A DNA stretch of 5,591 nucleotides from an uncultured Alphaproteobacteria bacterium (GTDB lineage Bacteria; Pseudomonadota; Alphaproteobacteria; Caulobacterales; Aquidulcibacteraceae), in assembly GCA_937967725.1 (NCBI GenBank), contig CALBSY010000212.1:1-5591 (forward strand). Direction: 5' to 3'. Position numbers and translations under genes: made by a program. This document shows, piece after piece, positions 1 to 4,225 of the stretch (position 1 is its first letter; every line of letters begins with the position of its first letter). The notes below the pieces were generated by a model that made no database searches, was not told the DNA's origin, and saw only the letters and a list, made by a program, of their open reading frames with translations.

Positions 1-122
1 TCAAAGTGCGTAACCAGGCCGAACTCATGATCGGCAAACAGCGCCATGGTCCGATCGGGAAAGTGAAGCTCTTCTTTGACAACCGCAACACCAGATTCGG
101 CAATCTCTCAGCCCGCTCCTAG
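1..122 (+). CDS. dnaB: Replicative DNA helicase DnaB, C-terminal fragment
   Basis: This is the last 39 codons of the hexameric replicative helicase that unwinds DNA at the fork. The frame is read from codon 3-5 to a TAG at 120-122. It contains AELMIGKQRHGPIGKVKL followed by FFDNRNTRFGNL. The KQRHGP(I/T)G stretch and the terminal TRFGNL/TRFSDL-like tail are the usual C-terminal signature of DnaB, from the last strand of its RecA-like ATPase domain. The start and the Walker motifs lie left of the window, so only the end can be judged, and it looks normal. No terminator-like hairpin follows, and alr begins inside or just after this gene, so the two are probably co-transcribed. The identification is firm for such a short fragment because the tail motif is distinctive. 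Confidence 0.93.
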   Translation, partial: KVRNQAELMIGKQRHGPIGKVKLFFDNRNTRFGNLSARS

Positions 123-1176
123 GCCGCGCTTGGCGCGGCTGAAGGTCGATCACGCCGCCATCGTCGAGAACTGGCGCTTCTTCAAGCGCGCCGCGCCGAA
201 TGCCGCCGTGTCCGCCGTTGTGAAAGCCGACGGCTACGGCCTCGGCGCAATCGGCGCATCGCGCGCGCTGGCGCAGGCGGGCGCGCGCGTGTTCTTCACC
301 GCCACCGGCGCCGAAGCGCTCGCCGTGCGCAAGGCGCTCGGCGAAGGCCCGCAGATCTTCGTGCTGAACGGCGCCACGCCGGAAGATGCGGAGGCTCTGC
401 AAGGCGCCAAGCTGACCCCGGTGTTGAACTCGCTCGCGCAGATCAAAGCGTGGGATGCGCGCGGGCCGGCGGCGCTGCACATCGACACCGGCATGAACCG
501 GCTGGGCGTCGGCCCCGAAGAATTGGCGCCGGCCATGGTGGCGCTGAAGGGCGCGACCCTGACGCTGGTGATGAGCCACCTCGCCTGCGCGTCGGACGTG
601 AAGCACGAAAAGAACGCTGTTCAACTCAAGCGCTTCACCGACGCCGCCACACTCTTCCCGAAGGCGCCGCTCAGTCTCGCCTCCACCGGTGGCATCCTGA
701 TCGGCCCGGATTACCATTTCGATCTCGTGCGTCCCGGCATTGGCCTCTACGGCCATGGCGGCCTCGATGCGGACAATCCGCAACTATCCGCCGCTGCAAC
801 GATTGACGCGCCCATCCTGCAAGTGCGCGACGTGGAGGCGGGCGAAACGTTCGGTTACGGCGCCACATTCACAGCGCCCACAAAGATGCGCGCCGCCACC
901 GTCGCGCTGGGTTACGCGGACGGCTACTTGCGGTCACTGAACGGACGCGGTTATGGCTTCCTCGCGGGCGCCAAGCGGCCGCTGTTGGGGCGGGTGTCGA
1001 TGGATTTGGTCATCCTGGATGTAACGGGATGCGCGGAGGCGCAGCCAGGCGCGATGGTTGAATTCCTCGGCGCCAATGCGACGTTGGACGACATCGCCTC
1101 GCTCGCCGGCACGTTGCCGTACGAGATTCTCACCACATTCGCCGGCACAGTTCGCAAAACCGGGGCGCGCGCGTGA
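76..1176 (+). CDS. alr: Alanine racemase (PLP-dependent)
   Basis: Converts L-alanine to D-alanine in the cytoplasm for peptidoglycan synthesis. The 366-residue frame has the family layout: a TIM barrel with VVKADGYGLG (PLP Schiff-base lysine K50), DTGMNRLG (137-144), a phosphate-binding segment ASTGG (202-206), RPGIGLYG (219-226), then a C-terminal beta domain with the second catalytic base Y261 in FGYGATFTAP and RVSMD (306-310). The position usually held by the carbamylated lysine, two residues before DTGM, is His135. The longest frame starts at TTG 76, overlapping dnaB by 47 bases. TTG 130, 7 bases after the dnaB stop, gives MARLKVDHAA and 348 residues, closer to the usual N-terminus; both have weak ribosome sites, so the start is undecided. 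The 3' end overlaps the next gene by GTGA. Confidence 0.95.
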   Translation: MTTATPDSAISQPAPRPRLARLKVDHAAIVENWRFFKRAAPNAAVSAVVKADGYGLGAIGASRALAQAGARVFFTATGAEALAVRKALGEGPQIFVLNGATPEDAEALQGAKLTPVLNSLAQIKAWDARGPAALHIDTGMNRLGVGPEELAPAMVALKGATLTLVMSHLACASDVKHEKNAVQLKRFTDAATLFPKAPLSLASTGGILIGPDYHFDLVRPGIGLYGHGGLDADNPQLSAAATIDAPILQVRDVEAGETFGYGATFTAPTKMRAATVALGYADGYLRSLNGRGYGFLAGAKRPLLGRVSMDLVILDVTGCAEAQPGAMVEFLGANATLDDIASLAGTLPYEILTTFAGTVRKTGARA

Positions 1177-1943
1177 ATCCGTTTGCAGCGATCGGCCGCG
1201 CCGTGCTCGCCATGTTGGCCGAGGTCGGGCGCTTCTCGGCGTTCACGGGACGCGCTGCGGCGACTTGTTTTTCGCCACCCGTGTTTGTCGGGCAGTTTGC
1301 GCGCCAGTGCGCGCAGATCGGCTATTTCTCGCTGCCGGTGGTTGGCGTCACCGCTGTGTTCATCGGCGCGGCGCTGGCGCTCAACATCTATGTCGGCGGC
1401 GCGCGCTTCAACGCCGAGCAATTCGTGCCCAATATCGTCGTGCTCGGCATTACGCGTGAGTTGGGGCCTGTGCTGGCGGGCTTGATGCTGGCGGGCCGCG
1501 TCAGCGCCGGCATCGCCGCCGAGATCGGCACCATGCGCGTGACCGAACAGATCGACGCCATGACGACGCTGTCGACCGATCCCTTCCGCTTCCTGATCGC
1601 GCCGCGCGTGCTGGCGGCCACGTTGACGCTGCCCATTCTTGTGCTGGTCGCCGACATTATCGGCGTGATGGGCGGCTACCTGGTTGCCGTGAACAGCCTC
1701 GACTTCAACGGCGCCACCTATTTGCGCAACACGTTCGAGTTCATGGAGCCTCAAGACGTGATCTTGGGCTTGGTGAAAGCCGCCGTGTTCGGCTTCATCA
1801 TCGCCTCGGTTGGTTCGTATCAGGGCTATCACTCTAATGGCGGCGCGCTCGGCGTCGGCCGCGCCGCGCCGGGGGCAGTCGGCGGCGCGATCGGGCTTAT
1901 CCTGGCGGTGAACTACCTGATCACTGCGTTCTTCGTGGAGTGA
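1173..1943 (+). CDS. mlaE: MlaE-family ABC transporter permease
   Basis: Integral inner-membrane subunit of an MCE-type ABC transporter. The E. coli homologue MlaE works with ATPase MlaF and substrate-binding MlaD to move phospholipids between inner and outer membranes. The 256 residues match the family length. The diagnostic block is at about 91-130: LGITRELGPVLAGLMLAGRV, then SAGIAAEIGTMRVTEQIDAM. A second conserved block, GSYQGYHSNGGALGVGRA, is at about 214-231. Hydrophobic segments at about 53-73, 86-107, 148-173, 196-213 and 235-254 are likely membrane spans. The GTG start at 1173 shares GTGA with the alr stop, and the stop at 1941-1943 shares GTGA with the next gene, so translation is probably coupled across all three. 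No MCE/MlaD gene is adjacent. The family is clear; the lipid cargo is inferred. Confidence 0.93.
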   Translation: MNPFAAIGRAVLAMLAEVGRFSAFTGRAAATCFSPPVFVGQFARQCAQIGYFSLPVVGVTAVFIGAALALNIYVGGARFNAEQFVPNIVVLGITRELGPVLAGLMLAGRVSAGIAAEIGTMRVTEQIDAMTTLSTDPFRFLIAPRVLAATLTLPILVLVADIIGVMGGYLVAVNSLDFNGATYLRNTFEFMEPQDVILGLVKAAVFGFIIASVGSYQGYHSNGGALGVGRAAPGAVGGAIGLILAVNYLITAFFVE

Positions 1944-1951
1944 GCGAAATG
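1937..1951 (+). promoter_or_regulatory. Ribosome binding site favouring ATG 1949 for mlaF
   Basis: GGAG at 1937-1940 sits 8 bases before ATG 1949-1951, a good Shine-Dalgarno geometry. The alternative GTG start at 1940 begins on the last base of this GGAG, so the element could not serve it. This favours the ATG. The four-base GTGA overlap with mlaE is still possible if reinitiation drives translation. Confidence 0.5.
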
Positions 1952-2710
1952 ACCGCAAAACTCCAACTCGTCGGCATCAGAAAAAAACTGCGTGGCCGGC
2001 AAGTGCTCGACGGCGTCGATATCGACGTGGCTGCGCGCCGGTCGCTGGTGATCATCGGCGGCTCAGGCGTCGGCAAATCGGTAACGCTGAAGTGTGCGCT
2101 CGGCTTGATGAAGCCCGACAGCGGCAAGGTCTTGGTCGATGGCGCCGACGTCACCAAAATGCCGCCCGAAGTGCGCCAGCGCGTGATGCGCAAGTTCGGC
2201 ATGCTGTTCCAAGGCGGGGCGCTATTCGACTCCCTCACCGTCTGGGAGAACATCGCTTTCCGCTTGATCTATGCCGACGGCGTCAGCCGCGCGGAGGCGC
2301 GCGAACGTGCGGTTGAAACCATGCGCAAGGTGCGGCTCGCGCCCGAATTCGCCGATGTGCGGCCCATCGAACTCTCCGGCGGCATGCAGAAGCGCGCCGG
2401 CCTCGCTCGCGCCATCATCTCCAAGCCGGATGTTCTGTGTGTCGACGAACCCACGACCGGGCTCGATCCAATCACGGCCGACGCCATTAACGATCTCATC
2501 GTCGAGATGGTGAAGGAACTCGGCTGCGCCGCGGTTTCCATCACCCATGACATGGCCTCGGCGCGCAAGATCGCCGATGAGATCGCTATGCTCTATGCGG
2601 GCAAGATTGTCTGGCGCGGCCCAGCCGCTGCAATCGACAACAGCGGCAACGCCATGGTGGATCAGTTCGTTGCGGGCCGCGCCGAAGGGCCGATCCAGGC
2701 CGTAGTCTAA
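1940..2710 (+). CDS. mlaF: MlaF-family ABC transporter ATP-binding protein
   Basis: Cytoplasmic ATPase that powers the MlaE-type permease encoded just upstream. All nucleotide-binding motifs are intact: Walker A GGSGVGKS (40-47), Q-loop glutamine 91 in LFQGGALFDSLTVWEN, signature LSGGMQ (145-150), Walker B VLCVDEP with D169/E170, D-loop TGLDP (173-177) and switch histidine H203 in ITHD. The FQGGALFDSLTV stretch after the Q-loop is typical of the MlaF/TGD3/Mkl branch rather than amino-acid or metal importers. Numbering uses GTG 1940, which overlaps the permease stop; ATG 1949, three codons later, has a better-spaced GGAG and may be the true start (253 residues). The 3' end interlocks with the convergent gene on the other strand by four bases. 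Confidence 0.94.
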   Translation: MSEMTAKLQLVGIRKKLRGRQVLDGVDIDVAARRSLVIIGGSGVGKSVTLKCALGLMKPDSGKVLVDGADVTKMPPEVRQRVMRKFGMLFQGGALFDSLTVWENIAFRLIYADGVSRAEARERAVETMRKVRLAPEFADVRPIELSGGMQKRAGLARAIISKPDVLCVDEPTTGLDPITADAINDLIVEMVKELGCAAVSITHDMASARKIADEIAMLYAGKIVWRGPAAAIDNSGNAMVDQFVAGRAEGPIQAVV

Positions 2711-3120
2711 GTCCCGCCCAATCCCGCGCTGACGCGGAACATGTGCCCGTCAGGATGACGCAGATGAAATTCGCGGACGTTCCAGGGCTCATTTGTGGGC
2801 GGGAAAGTGACGATCATGCCGAGGTCGAGTGCGCGCTGATGCACCGCGTCCACCTCCGCCGGCGAATCCACCCACCAGCTCATCCACACGCCGTCCGTCG
2901 CGTCGTCGCCCGGAAAGCTCGGCTTAACCGTGCCGCGCGAGCCTTGTCCGCCGCAGCAGAGAAATATTTCCGCCTCGCCGCTGCAGACGCCGCCGAAATC
3001 CGGTTGCGCCTCATCTTCGCCCCAGGTGAAGCTTTGGCGCCAACCCAGCTGTTCGAACCAAGCGATGCTTTCAGCGACGTTGGACACGTTGAGAATGGGC
3101 GTTACTCGCTGCACCGGCAT
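2707..3120 (-). CDS. VOC-superfamily (glyoxalase/bleomycin-resistance-like) protein
   Basis: A 137-residue protein with the two-module beta-alpha-beta-beta-beta pattern of the vicinal oxygen chelate superfamily. Module one begins VTPILNVSNVAESIAWFEQL (6-25). Module two runs from about WMSWWVDSPAEVDAVHQRAL (79-98) to EFHLRHPDGHMFRVS (117-131), with the typical (D/H)PDG turn before the last strand. The usual metal ligands are not apparent: the first-strand position carries Pro rather than His/Glu, and the last strand reads HMFRV where enzymes normally have Glu. A metal-free binding role, as in bleomycin-binding proteins, is therefore at least as likely as glyoxalase activity; the substrate is unknown. 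The frame extends upstream to 3189, but ATG 3120 aligns with the family N-terminus and has GGGAG 10 bases upstream. The gene converges on mlaF, sharing CTAA, and diverges from the thioredoxin-like gene. Confidence 0.85.
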   Translation of the reverse strand: MPVQRVTPILNVSNVAESIAWFEQLGWRQSFTWGEDEAQPDFGGVCSGEAEIFLCCGGQGSRGTVKPSFPGDDATDGVWMSWWVDSPAEVDAVHQRALDLGMIVTFPPTNEPWNVREFHLRHPDGHMFRVSAGLGGT

Positions 3121-3173
3121 TGAAACAGCGCTCCCGAGGCGCAATTCTAATGCTGACAGATTAGGAGTTCGCG
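3121..3173. promoter_or_regulatory. Divergent intergenic region with candidate promoters
   Basis: These 53 bases separate two divergent starts and should carry both promoters. On the plus strand TCTAAT at 3146-3151 is a 5/6 match to the -10 consensus, but no -35 stands out: TTGAAA at 3120-3125 is 20 bases away, which is too long. On the minus strand, the complement of 3144-3149 reads TAGAAT, also 5/6, again without a good -35. The two candidates overlap, so the promoters may compete. Short AT-rich matches in GC-rich DNA can arise by chance, so this is tentative. Confidence 0.3.
3163..3167 (+). promoter_or_regulatory. Shine-Dalgarno AGGAG of the thioredoxin-like gene
   Basis: AGGAG ends 6 bases before ATG 3174. 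It fixes that start over the in-frame ATG six codons downstream (MIELGS). Confidence 0.75.
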
Positions 3174-3737
3174 ATGGCCGCGCAATCACGCATGATCGAA
3201 TTGGGCTCGACCGCGCCGGATTTCGTGCTCACCGATCCAAGCGGCGGCGCCTGGGCGCTGGGCAAAGTCGCCGGCGACAAACCTGTACTGGTTGCGTTCA
3301 TCTGCAATCATTGCCCGTATGTGGTGCATATCGCCGAGGCGTTTTCAGCGTTTGCGCGCGAATATCAGGACAAAGGCCTCGCTGTCGTCGCCATCAGCGC
3401 CAACGACGTTTCCACACATCCGGCCGACGCGCCCGACAAAATGGGCGAATTTGCACGGCGCTACAATTTTCACTTCCCTTATCTCTATGACGAAACCCAA
3501 GAGACGGCGAAGGCGTACGGCGCGGTCTGCACACCGGACCTCTTCTTGTTCGACGCACAAAAGAGACTGGTCTATCGCGGTCAGTTCGACGACACGCGTC
3601 CGGGCCGCGGCGCGCCGACGGGGGCTGACATCCGCGCTGCCGCCGATGCTGTGCTTGAAGGACGCAAGCCGAGTAGCGAACAGAAACCCAGCGTCGGCTG
3701 CTCGATCAAGTGGAAACCCGGCAACGCGCCAGACTAA
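3174..3737 (+). CDS. Thioredoxin/peroxiredoxin-like protein with CNHC motif
   Basis: A 187-residue thioredoxin-fold protein of the AhpC/TSA-redoxin type. APDFVLTDPSGG (14-25) is the usual N-terminal strand. The active-site-like motif C44-N-H-C47 in AFICNHCPYV follows the central strand. The cis-proline segment is CTPDLFLFD (119-127), with an extra Cys119, and a fourth cysteine lies in PSVGCSIKWK (C176). The NHCPYV motif together with the C-terminal GC(S/N)IKW is, from memory, characteristic of the PRX-like-1 branch annotated as thioredoxin family protein or thiol-disulfide isomerase. Reductase or peroxidase activity and the partner are not known from sequence. There is no signal peptide, so it is probably cytoplasmic. 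It is transcribed divergently from the VOC gene and convergently with the lipoprotein gene, sharing CTAA at the 3' end. Confidence 0.9.
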   Translation: MAAQSRMIELGSTAPDFVLTDPSGGAWALGKVAGDKPVLVAFICNHCPYVVHIAEAFSAFAREYQDKGLAVVAISANDVSTHPADAPDKMGEFARRYNFHFPYLYDETQETAKAYGAVCTPDLFLFDAQKRLVYRGQFDDTRPGRGAPTGADIRAAADAVLEGRKPSSEQKPSVGCSIKWKPGNAPD

Positions 3738-4147
3738 TCGCAGCGCCGCGCCGTAACCTCACGCGGATTCTCGCCGGGCGTGTTGATTTGCGCCTGCAGC
3801 GTGTCTCCAACCGGCGCCGCAACTTGGATCGTCATCGTCACCGGTTCGCCGCCGTCTGGTTCGTCGACGCCCATTTCCTGACGTCGCAAATCAAGCACAA
3901 CGCGGTTCTGAGCGTCGAGCCGCCATGTGCCTTGCCCCCACTCGTCGAAGAAAGCGCTGCCGTCCGCCGCCAGCCCCATGCCGTCGCCAGAGGCGCAGCT
4001 GCCGTCGAACGACCACGTGCCCACCAGCGCCGTGCGGCTCAGTTCAGCAGCGGGCGTCGCCGCGACCGGCTGCTCCGCCTCCCGTTCCGGCGCGGGCTGT
4101 CCGCATGCCGCAGCCAGCACGGCGAGTGAAATGATGCATGCGCGCAT
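3734..4147 (-). CDS. Putative small lipoprotein, unknown function
   Basis: A 137-residue protein of no family I recognise. The N-terminus MRACIISLAVLAAACGQPAP has one Arg, a hydrophobic stretch and an AAAC lipobox-like site at Cys15, with Leu at -4 rather than the preferred -3. It is probably lipidated and exported to the envelope. A Pro/Glu/Ala-rich linker (about 17-36) follows, then a compact domain starting LVGTWSFDGSCASGDG with alternating polar and hydrophobic strands (GTWRLDAQNRVVLDLR, VTMTIQVA), suggesting a small beta-barrel or sandwich. C51 and C136, next to last, could form a disulfide. The open frame runs upstream to 4258, but ATG 4147 has a strong AAGGAG and begins the signal peptide, so it is the start. 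The gene converges on the thioredoxin-like gene (CTAA overlap) and diverges from radA. Confidence 0.8.
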   Translation of the reverse strand: MRACIISLAVLAAACGQPAPEREAEQPVAATPAAELSRTALVGTWSFDGSCASGDGMGLAADGSAFFDEWGQGTWRLDAQNRVVLDLRRQEMGVDEPDGGEPVTMTIQVAAPVGDTLQAQINTPGENPREVTARRCD

Positions 4148-4225
4148 GGTGAAGTCTCCTTGAGCCTGGACCACGTTAGCATTCGCCGACGGACTCTGTA
4201 GCCTGGAGATCGAGGATTCGCGTTC
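4148..4225. promoter_or_regulatory. Divergent intergenic region between the lipoprotein gene and radA
   Basis: These 78 bases contain the ribosome sites of both flanking genes and must supply promoters for both directions, since neither has a co-directional neighbour immediately upstream. I see no convincing -35/-10 pair on either strand. A weak plus-strand pair, TTAGCA (4176-4181) and TAGCCT (4199-4204), has 17-base spacing, but its start site would fall almost on the radA ribosome site. Confidence 0.35.
4156..4161 (-). promoter_or_regulatory. Shine-Dalgarno AAGGAG of the lipoprotein gene
   Basis: The complement of 4156-4161 reads AAGGAG, 8 bases before ATG 4147 on the minus strand. It is the strongest ribosome binding site in the window and decides the start in favour of the signal-peptide methionine over the 37-codon upstream extension. 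Confidence 0.75.

Noticed and set aside
25..783. Long minus-strand open frame of 252 codons antisense to alr
   Set aside because: It is Arg/His/Gly-rich with no domain pattern, as expected for the complement of GC-rich coding DNA; alr on the plus strand has all the conserved motifs.
951..1958. Long minus-strand open frame of 335 codons antisense to alr and mlaE
   Set aside because: The translation is rich in Arg, His, Gln and Ala and lacks structure. It lies opposite two clearly conserved genes with intact motifs, so it is a high-GC shadow frame.
4176..4204. Promoter for radA, TTAGCA - 17 bases - TAGCCT
   Set aside because: The -10 match is poor, and transcription would start at about 4211, immediately before the ribosome site, so it is not distinguishable from chance.
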